Positions 49,937 through 59,785 of a stretch of 64,000 nt of DNA are shown piece after piece; position 1 is the first letter of the stretch, and the number at the start of each line of letters is the position of its first letter. A program made the translations under genes and the position numbers. Under the pieces are notes generated by a model. The model searched no databases and was not told the origin of the DNA. It saw nothing but the letters and a program-made list of their open reading frames with translations. This stretch comes from Pseudomonas sp. SLFW (GTDB lineage: Bacteria > Pseudomonadota > Gammaproteobacteria > Pseudomonadales > Pseudomonadaceae). Location: the NCBI RefSeq assembly GCF_009905615.1, contig NZ_JAAAKW010000003.1:62001-126000 (forward strand). The letters run 5' to 3'.

Positions 49937-50956
49937 ATGTCGGTCCGAACTTTCTACCAGCGTTTAACTCAGCGGCTGCATTCAGGCTTTCGCAGTTCAC
50001 TGTTTCGTGCCGTGCCGACCGCCCTTGGCGTGATCGTCCTCAACTTCATTCTGTTGCAGATGGTGCCCGGCGACGCCGTCGATGCCCTGACCGCCGAAGC
50101 AGGCTCCGCGACCGCGAAAACCAGCGCCTTGCTGCGGCAGCAATACGGCCTCGACAAATCTTCGCTGGCGCAATTTGGCGACTACGTGAATCAACTGGCC
50201 CACCTCAGCCTCGGCGACTCGCCCCGTTACGGCATTCCGGTGCTGGACGTGATCAGCCAACGCCTGCCCAACACCCTGTTGCTGATGGGGCTGGCGCTGG
50301 CGATTTCGTTGGTGGTCGGCGTCACCCTCGGGGTGATCATGGCGCTGTGGCAGGGCAAATGGCCGGATCGCGTGCTGTCGTCGCTGGCGTTCGTGCTGTA
50401 TTCGACGCCCGGTTTCTGGATCGGCCTGATGGCCATCGTGCTGTTCGCGGTCAAGCTGGAATGGCTGCCCAGTGGCGGCGACGGGACCATCGGCGCCGGG
50501 CTGACCGGCGTCGATAAATTCGTCGACAAATTGCAGTACGCGATCCTGCCCGCACTGACGCTGTCCAGCTTCTTCATCGCGATTTATGCCCGGCTGACCC
50601 GCGCCTCGGTGTTGGAAGTCCTGACCCACGATTACGTGCGCACCGCCCACGCCAAGGGCCTGACGGCGTGGCACATCACCTGGCGCCATGTACTGCGCAA
50701 CGCCTTGCTGCCCTTGACCACCGTGGCCGGGACGCATTTGGGCGGCTTGCTCGGCGGGGCCGCCGTGGCAGAGACCGTGTTCGGCTGGCCGGGCATCGGG
50801 CGCCTCACCCTCGAAGCGGTGCAGGCCCGTGAATACAAGGTGTTGCTCGGCATTCTGCTGCTGTCGTCGTTCATCGTCATCGTCGCCAACCTGCTGGTGG
50901 ACCTGCTGCACAAACGGCTCGATCCCCGGATATCTCCGCGAAAAGGGGGGCGTTGA
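49937..50956 (+). CDS. Dpp/Opp-type ABC permease, DppB-like, second copy
   Basis: This is a 339-residue permease with the DppB pattern AVPTALGVIVLNFILLQMVPGDAVD in the first helix and the EAA region LTHDYVRTAHAKGLTAWHITWRHVLRNALLP. The start MSVRTF is used because the preceding in-frame codons are AT-rich leader. It begins an operon permease-permease-ATPase-aldo/keto reductase. It is paralogous to the gene at 32886. Confidence 0.92.
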   Translation: MSVRTFYQRLTQRLHSGFRSSLFRAVPTALGVIVLNFILLQMVPGDAVDALTAEAGSATAKTSALLRQQYGLDKSSLAQFGDYVNQLAHLSLGDSPRYGIPVLDVISQRLPNTLLLMGLALAISLVVGVTLGVIMALWQGKWPDRVLSSLAFVLYSTPGFWIGLMAIVLFAVKLEWLPSGGDGTIGAGLTGVDKFVDKLQYAILPALTLSSFFIAIYARLTRASVLEVLTHDYVRTAHAKGLTAWHITWRHVLRNALLPLTTVAGTHLGGLLGGAAVAETVFGWPGIGRLTLEAVQAREYKVLLGILLLSSFIVIVANLLVDLLHKRLDPRISPRKGGR

Positions 50957-50958
50957 GC

Positions 50959-51972
50959 ATGACCCTGGAAACCTCTGCACCCATCAGCCGTCCACGGCCC
51001 GCACCGGTCAACCTGCCGGACAGTTCCTGGCGGCAGCAACTGGGCAGCTCGTTGCTCGGGCGTTTCGCGGGCAACGGGAAAACCCTGGCGGATCAGCCGG
51101 GCGACCCTTCCTCTGAGTTTCACGCCCACGACCGCTGGCCCGTGCTGCGTGCCTTATTGCGCTCACCGGGCGCCGTCGTCGGCATCGGCGTGTTGCTGCT
51201 GATCGTGCTCGTGGCGTTGGCGGCGGGGCACCTGTACCCCGGCGACCCGCTGGACATGGCGGGTCAGCCGCTGTTGGCGCCGGGCGAAGACTGGGCATTC
51301 CCACTGGGCACCGACGCCCTCGGGCGCGACATCGCCGCTGGCCTCGCCCACGGGGCACGGGTCTCACTGTTGGTCGGCATCACGGCGGCGCTGGTCAGCG
51401 TGGTGATCGGCACCCTGATCGGCGCGCTGGCCGGGTACTTCGGCGGGCGTATTGACCGTGCCCTGACCTGGCTGATCGAGCTGTTCCAGACCACGCCGTC
51501 GTTCCTGCTGGTCGTGGTGGTGGTCTCGATCACCCAATCCACGGTGGGCGTGATCGCCGTGGTGATCGGTCTGACGTCCTGGGACACCGTCGCCCGACTG
51601 GTGCGTGCGGAATTTCGTGCACTGCTCAACGCCGATTTCGTGCTGGCGGCACGGACGGTGGGATACAGCACCCGGTGGATCATCTTTCGTGAAGTCCTGC
51701 CCAATGCCTTGCCGCCGATCATCATCACCGCCTCGGTGATTGTGGCGTCGGCGATTCTCACTGAGTCGTCGCTGTCGTTCCTCGGCGTCGGTGACCCCAA
51801 CCTCATCAGTTGGGGCAGCATGATCGGCAGTGGCCGCGACATGCTGCGCAGCGCGCTTTACCTGACCGCGATCCCCGGCGCCGTGCTGGTGGTCACCGTG
51901 TTTAGCCTGAATCTGGTGGGTGACGCGCTGATCGGCGCATTGAATCCAAGACTGCGTGGGAGAACGGCATGA
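50959..51972 (+). CDS. Dpp/Opp-type ABC permease, DppC-like, second copy
   Basis: This is a 337-residue permease. It has an unusually long cytoplasmic N-terminal region (about 70 residues, Pro/Ser-rich) before the first helix VVGIGVLLLIVLVALAAGHLYPGDP. The LAPGEDWAFPLGTDALGRDI loop and the EAA region LNADFVLAARTVGYSTRWIIFREVLPNALP are standard DppC. ATG 50959 with a GGGGGG-rich site is preferred over the TTG at 50953. It overlaps the ATPase by ATGA. Confidence 0.9.
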   Translation: MTLETSAPISRPRPAPVNLPDSSWRQQLGSSLLGRFAGNGKTLADQPGDPSSEFHAHDRWPVLRALLRSPGAVVGIGVLLLIVLVALAAGHLYPGDPLDMAGQPLLAPGEDWAFPLGTDALGRDIAAGLAHGARVSLLVGITAALVSVVIGTLIGALAGYFGGRIDRALTWLIELFQTTPSFLLVVVVVSITQSTVGVIAVVIGLTSWDTVARLVRAEFRALLNADFVLAARTVGYSTRWIIFREVLPNALPPIIITASVIVASAILTESSLSFLGVGDPNLISWGSMIGSGRDMLRSALYLTAIPGAVLVVTVFSLNLVGDALIGALNPRLRGRTA

Positions 51973-53759
51973 ACGCTGTAGCCAATATCGACGACTCGGG
52001 TCAGCCGTTGCTCAGCGTGAGCGATCTGCGGGTCAATTACGGCGAGTACCAGGCGGTCAAAGGCGTGAGCTTCACGGTGGCGCGGGGCGAAACCCTGGCG
52101 CTGGTGGGCGAATCCGGGTGCGGCAAGTCCACCACGGCCATGGCGATCATGCGCCTGCTGGGCGGGCGTGCCGGGATCACCGGCAACGTCGATTTCGACG
52201 GCCAGAACCTGTCCACCGTCAGCGACCCGGTGATGCGCAGCCTGCGGGGCAACGACATTTCGATGGTGTTTCAGGACCCCATGACCTCGCTGAACCCGGT
52301 GCTGAGCATCGGCGAGCAGATCGGCGAGGTGCTGCGGCGCCATCGTGGCCTGTCGCGCAAGGACGCCCGCGACGAAGCCCTGAAGCTGCTGAAAAAAGTG
52401 CGCATCCCCAACGCCGCAGCGCGGCTCGACGATTTTCCGCACAACCTGTCCGGCGGTCAGCGGCAGCGGGTGATGATCGCCATCGCCGTGGCCTGCAACC
52501 CGCGTTTGTTGATCGCGGACGAGCCGACCACCGCGCTGGACGTCACGGTGCAGGCGCACATCCTGCAACTGCTCAAGGAGTTGAGCGAGGAATACGCCAT
52601 GGGCCTGCTGTTGATCACCCACGACCTGGGCGTGGTCGGGCAATGGGCGGACCGGGTGGCGGTGATGTACGACGGACTGATCGTCGAGTCAGGGACCACC
52701 GAGGCCATCTTCACCGCGCCGCAACACGCTTACACCAAAGGGCTACTGGGCGCTTCGCTGCGGCTGGACACGGATGCCCATTACGCCACCGCGTCGTTGC
52801 CGGAAATCAACGTGCGCAAGCACAACAGCGGGGTCATCGAGTTCGATTTGCACAGCCATTCCCGCTATTTCACAGCCCGGGATGCCAGCACGGGCGCCCT
52901 GGAACAACCGATCCTTGACGTTCGTCATTTGCGCACCGAGTACAAGACCAGTCAGGGTACGGTCACCGCGGTGGACGACGTGAGCTTCCAGATCCGGCCC
53001 GGCGAAACCTTGGGGCTGGTGGGGGAATCCGGCTGTGGGAAGTCCACGCTGAGCAAGACAATTCTCGGGCTGATCAAGGCCCGTTCGGGGGAGATCCTGC
53101 TGAACGGGACCGATATCGCCGGTTTTGACGAAAAACAGCTTCGTGGCCATCGCCCGTTCGTGCAAATGGTGTTTCAGGACCCCTATGGCTCGCTGAACCC
53201 CAAGCACAGCGTCTATCGCATCCTCGACGGCGTGCTGAAAAACCACGGGGTGAAGAGCGCGCAAAGTCGCAGCCAGCAGATCTTCGAGATCATCCACCGT
53301 GTCGGCCTGCCGCAATCGGCGGTGTGGAAATACCCCCATGAATTTTCCGGCGGCCAGCGCCAGCGCATCGGCGTGGCGCGGGCCCTGATCCTGCGGCCGT
53401 CGCTGGTGATCCTCGACGAAGCGGTGTCGTCGCTGGACGTCTCGGTGCGGGCGCAGATCCTCAACCTGCTGGCGGACCTGAAGCAGGAATTCGGGCTTTC
53501 CTACCTGTTCATTTCCCACGATCTGTCGGTGGTCAAGTACATGGCCGACCGGGTGCTGGTGATGCACGACGGCAAGATCGTCGAAGAGGGGGCCTACGAC
53601 GGCATCTGGAAAAACGCCCGCCACGATTACACCCGCAAACTCATTGGCTCCGTTCCCGTGCCGCGTTATGCGCTGGCGGACGATGAGTCGGTGCCCTACG
53701 CGGATTCGGCCTGGCAGGAACTGCCGGTGGCCATGCTGCTGTCGCGCTTCGCGGTCTAG
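51969..53759 (+). CDS. Fused dipeptide-type ABC ATPase (DppD-DppF, GsiA/YejF-like)
   Basis: This 596-residue protein has two complete ATPase domains in one chain. The N-terminal domain has Walker [10 protein letters not shown] at 47-55, signature [19 protein letters not shown] and Walker [13 protein letters not shown]. The C-terminal domain has a second GESGCGKST near 355-363, signature [17 protein letters not shown] and [12 protein letters not shown]. It can therefore energise the permease pair alone. It is the only Opp/Dpp-type ATPase in the window and may also serve the permeases at 32038-33875. Confidence 0.93.
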   Translation: MNAVANIDDSGQPLLSVSDLRVNYGEYQAVKGVSFTVARGETLALVGESGCGKSTTAMAIMRLLGGRAGITGNVDFDGQNLSTVSDPVMRSLRGNDISMVFQDPMTSLNPVLSIGEQIGEVLRRHRGLSRKDARDEALKLLKKVRIPNAAARLDDFPHNLSGGQRQRVMIAIAVACNPRLLIADEPTTALDVTVQAHILQLLKELSEEYAMGLLLITHDLGVVGQWADRVAVMYDGLIVESGTTEAIFTAPQHAYTKGLLGASLRLDTDAHYATASLPEINVRKHNSGVIEFDLHSHSRYFTARDASTGALEQPILDVRHLRTEYKTSQGTVTAVDDVSFQIRPGETLGLVGESGCGKSTLSKTILGLIKARSGEILLNGTDIAGFDEKQLRGHRPFVQMVFQDPYGSLNPKHSVYRILDGVLKNHGVKSAQSRSQQIFEIIHRVGLPQSAVWKYPHEFSGGQRQRIGVARALILRPSLVILDEAVSSLDVSVRAQILNLLADLKQEFGLSYLFISHDLSVVKYMADRVLVMHDGKIVEEGAYDGIWKNARHDYTRKLIGSVPVPRYALADDESVPYADSAWQELPVAMLLSRFAV

Positions 53760-53817
53760 CGGCGACGTTTCCACACATTTGCTACACACACGATGAAAGA
53801 CCATTGAGGGAGAAAAC

Positions 53818-54840
53818 ATGAGCGCTATCGAATACCGCAATCTGGGTCGCAACGGCATCAAGGTGTCGCCTATCACCTTGGGGACCATGATGTTCGGCGG
53901 CCAGACCGACGACAGCGTGGCCAAGCGGATCGTCGACAAGGCCTATGAGCAGGGCATCAACTTCATCGACACGGCCAACGGCTACAACGGCGGCGCATCA
54001 GAGGAAGTGGTCGGGCGCCTGATCGCCGACCGTCGCTCGCAGTGGGTGCTGTCGACCAAGTTCGTCAACCCGAACCCCGGCGCCATTGGCCCGAACGACC
54101 GTGGCGCGTCCCGTCACAACGTCATTCAGTCGGTGGACGCCAGCCTCAAACGCCTGAACACCGATTACATCGACCTGTTCTACCTGCACCGCGAGGACCA
54201 CACGACGCCGGTGGAAGAGACCGTTCGCGCGCTGTCCGACCTGATTCGTGCGGGCAAGATTCGTTCTTACGGGCTGTCCAACCACCGGGGCTGGAAACTC
54301 GCCGAGTTCAGCCGTGCGGCGGATGTGCTGGGGGTTGAACGTCCGGCGGCGAGCCAGCCGTTGTACAACCTGGCCAACCGTCAGATTGAAAACGAGCATT
54401 TGCCTGCGGCCGAGTATTACGGGATTGGCGTGGTGTCCTACAGCCCGCTGGCCCGTGGCGTACTGACCGCGAAGTACGATCCGACGCAGCCGCCGTCCGA
54501 AGGCACCCGCGCAGGCCGCAACGACAAGCGCCTGCAACAGACCGAATGGCGCCCGGAGTCGCTGAACCTGGCGCAACGGGTCAAGGACCACGCCCAGTCG
54601 CGGGGCATCACGCCGGGCCAGTTCGCCTTGGCCTGGGTGCTGAACAACCAGCTCATCACGTCCGCCATCGCGGGTCCGCGCACCGAAGAGCAATGGAATG
54701 ACTATGTGCCCGCGCTGAACTACGCGTTCACGGCGGAAGACGAAGCCTTCATCGACGACCTGGTCATCACCGGCCACTCCTCGACACCAGGCTACAACGA
54801 CCCGAGCCACCCATTTGCGGGTCGTAAGTCGCGGGTTTGA
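53818..54840 (+). CDS. Aldo/keto reductase
   Basis: This is a 340-residue NADPH-dependent aldo/keto reductase. The catalytic tetrad is visible: Asp51 and Tyr56 (FIDTANGYNGG), Lys81 (LSTKF) and His124 (YLHRED). GPRTEEQWNDYV near the C-terminus fits cofactor binding. It belongs to the YghZ/potassium-channel-beta-like branch. It follows the fused ATPase by 58 bases with a GGGAG site and is likely in that operon. It could reduce an aldehyde released by a luciferase-like desulfonation step; that role is inferred. Confidence 0.88.
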   Translation: MSAIEYRNLGRNGIKVSPITLGTMMFGGQTDDSVAKRIVDKAYEQGINFIDTANGYNGGASEEVVGRLIADRRSQWVLSTKFVNPNPGAIGPNDRGASRHNVIQSVDASLKRLNTDYIDLFYLHREDHTTPVEETVRALSDLIRAGKIRSYGLSNHRGWKLAEFSRAADVLGVERPAASQPLYNLANRQIENEHLPAAEYYGIGVVSYSPLARGVLTAKYDPTQPPSEGTRAGRNDKRLQQTEWRPESLNLAQRVKDHAQSRGITPGQFALAWVLNNQLITSAIAGPRTEEQWNDYVPALNYAFTAEDEAFIDDLVITGHSSTPGYNDPSHPFAGRKSRV

Positions 54841-54865
54841 TCAAACGTCAGGCCTCGCCGCAAAC

Positions 54866-54982
54866 CTTGTGGGAGACGCCGGAGGTTACGACGGCAGCGA
54901 AGGCGGAGTGTCAGAGGATTCATCTCTCACTGATCCACCGCTTTCGCGGCCGTCGTACCTCCGGCTGCTCCCACAGGGTCGG
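54866..54982. repeat. Inverted REP pair between convergent genes
   Basis: GGAGACGCCGGAGGTTACGA (about 54871-54890) faces CGCTTTCGCGGCCGTCGTAC (about 54938-54957), and the outer ends GTGGGAG/CTCCCAC are also complementary. It closes the gap between the aldo/keto reductase and the MFS gene and may end both transcripts. The forward unit is almost identical to the one at 23340. Confidence 0.7.
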
Positions 54983-54991
54983 CTGATGACC

Positions 54992-56218
54992 CTACGACTG
55001 CGCCGTCACATCCCACCCGCGCCACCGCCTCTGCACCAACAACCCACCCGCCAGCGTCACGGCCACCAGTCCCCAGGCGGCGATGGTGGTGGTCACGCCC
55101 CATCGATCCGCGAGAAACCCGCCAATCAGCGTCGCTACGGGCTGCAGGCCGAAGCCGATGATGCTGAACAACCCCATCAGACGTCCGCGCATGGCCGGAG
55201 GGGAAAGGATCTGGACCATGCTGGTGCAGGTCACCATGGCCTGCCACGTTGCCAGCCCGAACATGAACAACGCGATCAACTGCAACGCCAGCCATTGACT
55301 CAGTGCGCTGACGATCAGCCAGCCGCCCATCCACACCAGCGTGAGCGAAAGCGTCAGCCCCATGCGTTTGATATGGCTGATGACTGGCGACAGAAAGAAC
55401 GCATACACCAGCGACCCGGACGCCGCCGCTGCCAGCAACAGGCCCGTGCGCCGGGGATCGCCGTGGGCCACGGCGGGCAACAGGGCCAGGGTGCCCAGGC
55501 CGAACATCGTCAGCGTCGCGCAGCAGATGTAAATGTTGCGCAAGGTCAGGGTGTCGCGGATGTGCGCCAAGGCCTCGGTCAGCGAGGCGGACGCCTGCCC
55601 CTGACGCCGCTCCTGATTCACGCCGCGCAACGAGATCAGCGAGAAAATCACCACCCAGTACGACAAACCGTTGGCCCAGAACGCTGCCGACATCCCCACC
55701 TGCGCCACCACATACCCCGCCAGCGTGGGCCCCACCGTCCGGCACACATTGAGAATCATCGAGTTGATGCTGATCAGCTTGCGGATGTTGTCCATCCCCG
55801 CCAAGTCAAACAGAAACGCCTGCTGGGTCGGGAAATACACCGAATTCACACAGCCCATGAGAAAGGCGAACACATAGATATGCGCCAATTGCACGTGCTC
55901 GGCCTGAATCATCGCGGCGATGGCGAACGTCAGCGCGATCTCCAGCAGATGGCAACCGATGAGCAGTTTGCGCCGGTCGTAGCGGTCGGCGAGGCCGCCG
56001 GTGAACAGGCTGAACGCCAGAATCGGCACGCTTGAACACAACGCGCTGACGCCAAGGGCAAACGCCTGTCCGCCGGACAACTGATAGACCAACAGCGCCA
56101 TCGCCGTCTGTTGCAGCCAGATGCCGATCATTGAGACAGACTGGCCCGACAGATAAACCCGTGTATGCGCCGTGCGCAAAGGCGTGAAGTTATTCAACCA
56201 CAACGAAAGGGCAGACAT
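54992..56218 (-). CDS. MFS transporter, MFS_3/EntS-like
   Basis: This is a 408-residue major-facilitator protein with about 12 helices and the loop motif GGLADRYDRRKLL (motif A), repeated in weaker form at GGFLADRWG. It belongs to the EntS/MFS_3 exporters. MSALSLW is chosen as the start; the 34 residues before it derive from the repeat-rich promoter region. It is divergent from the DszB-like gene. It may export a product or a toxic by-product of sulfur metabolism. Confidence 0.87.
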   Translation of the reverse strand: MSALSLWLNNFTPLRTAHTRVYLSGQSVSMIGIWLQQTAMALLVYQLSGGQAFALGVSALCSSVPILAFSLFTGGLADRYDRRKLLIGCHLLEIALTFAIAAMIQAEHVQLAHIYVFAFLMGCVNSVYFPTQQAFLFDLAGMDNIRKLISINSMILNVCRTVGPTLAGYVVAQVGMSAAFWANGLSYWVVIFSLISLRGVNQERRQGQASASLTEALAHIRDTLTLRNIYICCATLTMFGLGTLALLPAVAHGDPRRTGLLLAAAASGSLVYAFFLSPVISHIKRMGLTLSLTLVWMGGWLIVSALSQWLALQLIALFMFGLATWQAMVTCTSMVQILSPPAMRGRLMGLFSIIGFGLQPVATLIGGFLADRWGVTTTIAAWGLVAVTLAGGLLVQRRWRGWDVTAQS

Positions 56219-56236
56219 CGGCGTTATCGATCCGGT

Positions 56237-56321
56237 CAATAATAAGGAAGTGGATTGTTTATTGACTGTTGTTGATTCAACAGTGCTGTTGCTCAGGCAA
56301 CACTGAACTAACCTGAGCAAC
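56237..56321. promoter_or_regulatory. Overlapping hairpins in a divergent promoter region
   Basis: TCAATAA (56237-56243) and TTATTGA (56259-56265) pair. TGTTGC-TCAG-GCAACA (56287-56302) is a tight hairpin, and the 10-mer GTTGCTCAGG (56288-56297) also pairs perfectly with CCTGAGCAAC (56312-56321). The last two structures use the same left arm and exclude each other. The whole gap 56219-56553 has no supported gene. Operator or attenuator roles are possible. Confidence 0.5.
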
Positions 56322-56553
56322 TTAAAACGCTCGACAGACTGATGAGTGTGTCAATGACTGTCAATCAATCCCCGGTCATAAACTCAGAACGTAACGGTCT
56401 ATCTGCTGTTATTTAGTTTGCATTACACTCGCTGCACCTCGCACGAGGCCACTATAGACAACCGCGTTGTTTCTATTAAATGTCGTGCGACCACGTCCGC
56501 CATTGATGAAGTTCCCCGTTGCAGTGTCGTTGGATTGCGAACAACGCCTGCGA

Positions 56554-57579
56554 ATGCCCAAACCCATTCCGTTAATGGCCGATTTCATGACCGATCTGAA
56601 CCTGTGGTACACCCGTTGCCCCACCCCGACGCCCCTCGGCCTTGCCGTGAAACTGGGCTATCTGGAATCTGCGCTGGCGCAGCATTCGGTGGGCATCCAG
56701 TCGCTGCAAAGCTCGACGGATGAAAAAGTCCGCGCCAGCCATTTCGATCACTCCCAGCCATGGTCCTTCCGCCAGGGCGGCAACATTCCTCCGATTCACG
56801 CCCGCGCCAGTGGCCGAGACACCCGGTTGGTCGGCATCACCTGGATCGACGAATTTCAGGCGGTCATCACGCTGCCGTCATCAGGCATCACCGACGCTTC
56901 GCAACTGGTGGGCAAACGCCTCGGTCTGCCACGCCAGCCGCCGGGGATCATCGACTTTCAGCGGGCGACTGCGCTCAAGGGCGTGCTCTCGACCCTCGAA
57001 GTCGCAGGCATCCCGCGCAAGGACGTGCATTTTGTCGACGTCGTGACGCAGACCCCGCAATTCGGCCAGGCCACCGTGGGCTATCCGCCCGAGCTGAAAC
57101 GCCGCCTGCCGTACGCGGCGGAATTCACGCAACTGATCAAAGGCACCATCGACGCGTTTTTCATCAAAGGCGCGGAAGGCCTGAGCGTGGCCCATCAGTT
57201 CGGCGCAGTGATCCTCAGTGAAACCGGCAGCCACAACGATGCGGCGATTCGCATCAACAACGGCACGCCACGGCTGTTGACGGTGGACGGAACCCTCGCT
57301 CAAGAGCGGCCCGATCTGGTTCAGGCCTTGCTGGAGTCCGTGCACCGTGCGGGTCAATGGGCAGCGCAGAACCCCGATTTGACCCAGCGCTTCGTGGCCC
57401 AGGAAATCGGCGTGTCCGAGGAAGCGGTGCAAGGCGCATTCGGCCCGGACCTGCACCTTAAATTCACCACCCACCTCGACCCGTCGGGCGTGGAAGCGAT
57501 TCAGTCGTTCAAGCATTTCCTCTTGCGCGAAGGCTTCATCGAACAGGACTTCTCGGTTGAGGACTGGCTGCATGTCTGA
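56554..57579 (+). CDS. DszB-like sulfinate desulfinase family protein, no. 1
   Basis: This protein of about 341 residues has the periplasmic-binding-protein (NMT1/SsuA) fold but no signal peptide, so it is cytoplasmic. It follows the Rhodococcus DszB desulfinase pattern: WYTRCPTP with Cys22 (DszB Cys27), SHFDHSQPWSFRQGGNIPP with His63 and Arg73 (DszB His60 and Arg70, same 10-residue spacing) and the GlyGly at 75-76. DszB hydrolyses an aryl sulfinate to sulfite. The start is uncertain: several in-frame ATGs (56467, 56506, 56554, 56575, 56587) lack a clear Shine-Dalgarno. It overlaps the flavoprotein gene by 8 bases. Confidence 0.82.
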   Translation: MPKPIPLMADFMTDLNLWYTRCPTPTPLGLAVKLGYLESALAQHSVGIQSLQSSTDEKVRASHFDHSQPWSFRQGGNIPPIHARASGRDTRLVGITWIDEFQAVITLPSSGITDASQLVGKRLGLPRQPPGIIDFQRATALKGVLSTLEVAGIPRKDVHFVDVVTQTPQFGQATVGYPPELKRRLPYAAEFTQLIKGTIDAFFIKGAEGLSVAHQFGAVILSETGSHNDAAIRINNGTPRLLTVDGTLAQERPDLVQALLESVHRAGQWAAQNPDLTQRFVAQEIGVSEEAVQGAFGPDLHLKFTTHLDPSGVEAIQSFKHFLLREGFIEQDFSVEDWLHV

Positions 57580-59296
57580 GTCGCCCTCGGTCTGGGACGT
57601 CATCGTGTTGGGTGGTGGGGCAGCCGGTCTGGTCGCGGCGTTTCATGCGCGTCAGACCGGGGCGTCGGTGCTGGTGGTGAACAAGGGGCTGGTCGGGCGT
57701 AGCGGCGCGACGATCACCTCGGGCGGCGGCGTGTCCATTGCGGGGGAAAGCCTGCGCGCCCTGGGCCTCGACGCTGATGCCAGCGACACCGAAGAGCGCT
57801 TTCTGCACGACACCATCACGGCGGGGTCCTGGCTCAACGACCAGCAGTTGGTTGAAAGTATGGTGACTGGCGTGGGCGAAGAGGTCGGTCGGCTGGTGGA
57901 GTGGGGCATTAAATTCACCATCAACCGGCGTGCGCCGGGTCACAGCAGCGGGCGGGGCATTCACATCAGTGGCGTGGACATGCAGCGCGCGTTGACGCGG
58001 ATTGCGGTGCAGGCGGGGGTGAGTTTTCGCGAGGACTTTCAATCGACGCAACTGCTGCAACGTCAGGGCGAGGTGGTCGGCGTGCTGGGCCTGGATCGTC
58101 GCACCGGTTCGGTGGACAGCATTTTCGGCCACGCCACGGTGATCGCCACAGGTGGCGCCACCTCGAACTGGAGCTTGCGCACCGCACCGGAAGAGCTGTC
58201 TGGGGAGGGACAGCGCATGGCGGTGGAAGCGGGCGCGACCCTGATCGACATGGAAATGACCCAGTTCTTGCCCTGCTGCCTGGCCGCCCCGGCAATCTGG
58301 CGCGGTTTGCAGTTTCCATGGATTCTTGGCCCGCAAAGCGGCGTCCACGCCTGGTTGATGAACCGCTTCGGCGAACGCTTCATGGCGCGGTGGGACCCGG
58401 CCCGGATGGAGCTGGCGACCCGCGACATGGTGTCGGCCGCCTGCGCCACGGAAGTCTACGAAGGGCGCGGCAGTCCCAACGGTGGCGTGTACTTGTCATG
58501 GAAACACCTGCCCAACGACATCATCGACAACTTCCCGTTGAACTCCCGCAACATCAGCGCCGATTGGCAGTGGGAAGGCTTCGACATGACGCCGTTGGTG
58601 GCGCGGATCAAGCAGGGCTACGCCATCGAAGTCGCCCCCGCCGCGCACTTTTCCCTCGGCGGCGTGCGCGTCGACAAAGGCGCCAGCACTGGCGTGCCGG
58701 GGCTGTTCGCCTGCGGTGAAGCCACCGGCGCGATGCACGGCGCCAATCGCCTGTCTGGCAACGCGGGCGCTCAAGTGTTGGTGCAGGGTAGGGTGGCCGG
58801 GGTCGCGGCGGCCCGTGATGCACGGGATCGCCGTGCCCGTGACCGCCACGCCGAAAACGTGGGCAGCGCCTACGCGACGACGATCGCCCCGTTAGAACGG
58901 GACAGCGGCGTTGTGCCTTTCGAACTCAAGGAGCAACTGTCGCAACTGGCCGAAACGGCGCTCGGGCCGGTCCGCACGGCCGAGTCGATCGTCAAGGCCC
59001 AGGCCACGTTGGAAGACCTGAAGGACAACGCCCTGCCGCAGTTGGCCTGCCGCACCCGGGATTCGATGTGGAACCGCGACTGGAGCGACGCGCTGGAATG
59101 TCAGGCGGCGTTTTCAGTGCTGGACGCCGCGTTGCTCGGTGCCGCCGGACGTACCCATTCCATCGGCGCACACCAGCGTCACGACCACAAAGGCGCTTAC
59201 GCCGGGCCGCTGAGCCACTCGCTCATCCGTTACGACGGTCAGGCACTGGTGCGTGACACCACCCCCGTGGCCTTTCCGTTTTTAGCGCGGCCATGA
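57572..59296 (+). CDS. Fumarate-reductase/succinate-dehydrogenase-like flavoprotein
   Basis: This is a 574-residue FAD-dependent oxidoreductase. The dinucleotide motif is GGGAAGL at 14-20 with the GRSGATITSGGGV loop. FAD domain elements are ATVIATGGATSNW and APAAHFSLGGVRVDKGASTGVPGLFACGEATGAMHGANRLSGNAGAQVLVQGR. A C-terminal SdhA-like helical region ends the protein. It lies between two DszB-like genes and is followed after 25 bases by a 2Fe-2S protein, so the two resemble a minimal soluble FrdA-FrdB. No membrane anchor gene is present. The substrate is unknown; a redox step on an organosulfur intermediate is inferred. Confidence 0.87.
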   Translation: MSESPSVWDVIVLGGGAAGLVAAFHARQTGASVLVVNKGLVGRSGATITSGGGVSIAGESLRALGLDADASDTEERFLHDTITAGSWLNDQQLVESMVTGVGEEVGRLVEWGIKFTINRRAPGHSSGRGIHISGVDMQRALTRIAVQAGVSFREDFQSTQLLQRQGEVVGVLGLDRRTGSVDSIFGHATVIATGGATSNWSLRTAPEELSGEGQRMAVEAGATLIDMEMTQFLPCCLAAPAIWRGLQFPWILGPQSGVHAWLMNRFGERFMARWDPARMELATRDMVSAACATEVYEGRGSPNGGVYLSWKHLPNDIIDNFPLNSRNISADWQWEGFDMTPLVARIKQGYAIEVAPAAHFSLGGVRVDKGASTGVPGLFACGEATGAMHGANRLSGNAGAQVLVQGRVAGVAAARDARDRRARDRHAENVGSAYATTIAPLERDSGVVPFELKEQLSQLAETALGPVRTAESIVKAQATLEDLKDNALPQLACRTRDSMWNRDWSDALECQAAFSVLDAALLGAAGRTHSIGAHQRHDHKGAYAGPLSHSLIRYDGQALVRDTTPVAFPFLARP

Positions 59297-59321
59297 ACCT
59301 TTTTGTTATCGGGAGCCTTGC

Positions 59322-59702
59322 ATGCTCATGCACCTGACGCTGTTCCGTGACGGCGAGCTTCGCCAGCTGGACATTCAACTGCCGCCACCTGCCGGTCTGG
59401 GGTTGGGCATTGATCGCTGGGAAGGCGCGTCGGTCAGTACCGCGCTGCAATACGCCCAGCGTGTGTTCGAACCCAACCTCGGCTATTCGCTGTCCTGCCG
59501 TCGCGGGCTGTGCAAGCTTTGTGCGATGCGCATCGACGGTGAGGTCAAGCTGGCGTGCACCGTGCCGTTGCACGACGGGATTCGCATCGAACCGGCCAAG
59601 CCGAAACTGGCGCTGCACGACACCGTGGTCGAGCTGAGTCTGGTGCGGGAGAAGCCCCAGCGGATCAAGGCGGTGCAAGTGGCCGCCGACGTCATGCCAT
59701 GA
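59322..59702 (+). CDS. Small 2Fe-2S protein, FrdB/SdhB N-domain-like
   Basis: This is a 126-residue protein with a plant-type ferredoxin fold. Ligands are Cys59, Cys64, Cys67 and Cys79 (LSCRRGLCKLCAM...KLAC), the spacing of SdhB/FrdB N-terminal domains. The C-terminal domain with the 3Fe-4S and 4Fe-4S clusters is missing, so it is a single-cluster version. A CGGGAG site lies 6 bases before the ATG; a second ATG two codons on is possible. Probable electron partner of the flavoprotein upstream. Confidence 0.85.
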   Translation: MLMHLTLFRDGELRQLDIQLPPPAGLGLGIDRWEGASVSTALQYAQRVFEPNLGYSLSCRRGLCKLCAMRIDGEVKLACTVPLHDGIRIEPAKPKLALHDTVVELSLVREKPQRIKAVQVAADVMP

Positions 59703-59785
59703 ATCGAAAGACCTCAACAACCACCTGACTGCCTGTCGGGATTGCACCAATCCAACGCCAAGCCAACCCGTTCAGGAGTCTGATC

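Noticed and set aside
54815..56035. 406-codon plus-strand frame over the MFS gene
   Set aside because: His/Arg/Gln-rich shadow sequence antisense to a well-formed 12-helix MFS protein.
56554..57579. Interpretation as an ABC transporter substrate-binding protein
   Set aside because: The fold fits, but there is no signal peptide, the Cys/His/Arg/GlyGly residues of DszB are conserved, and the gene is coupled to a cytoplasmic flavoprotein. The same reasoning applies to 59786-60850.
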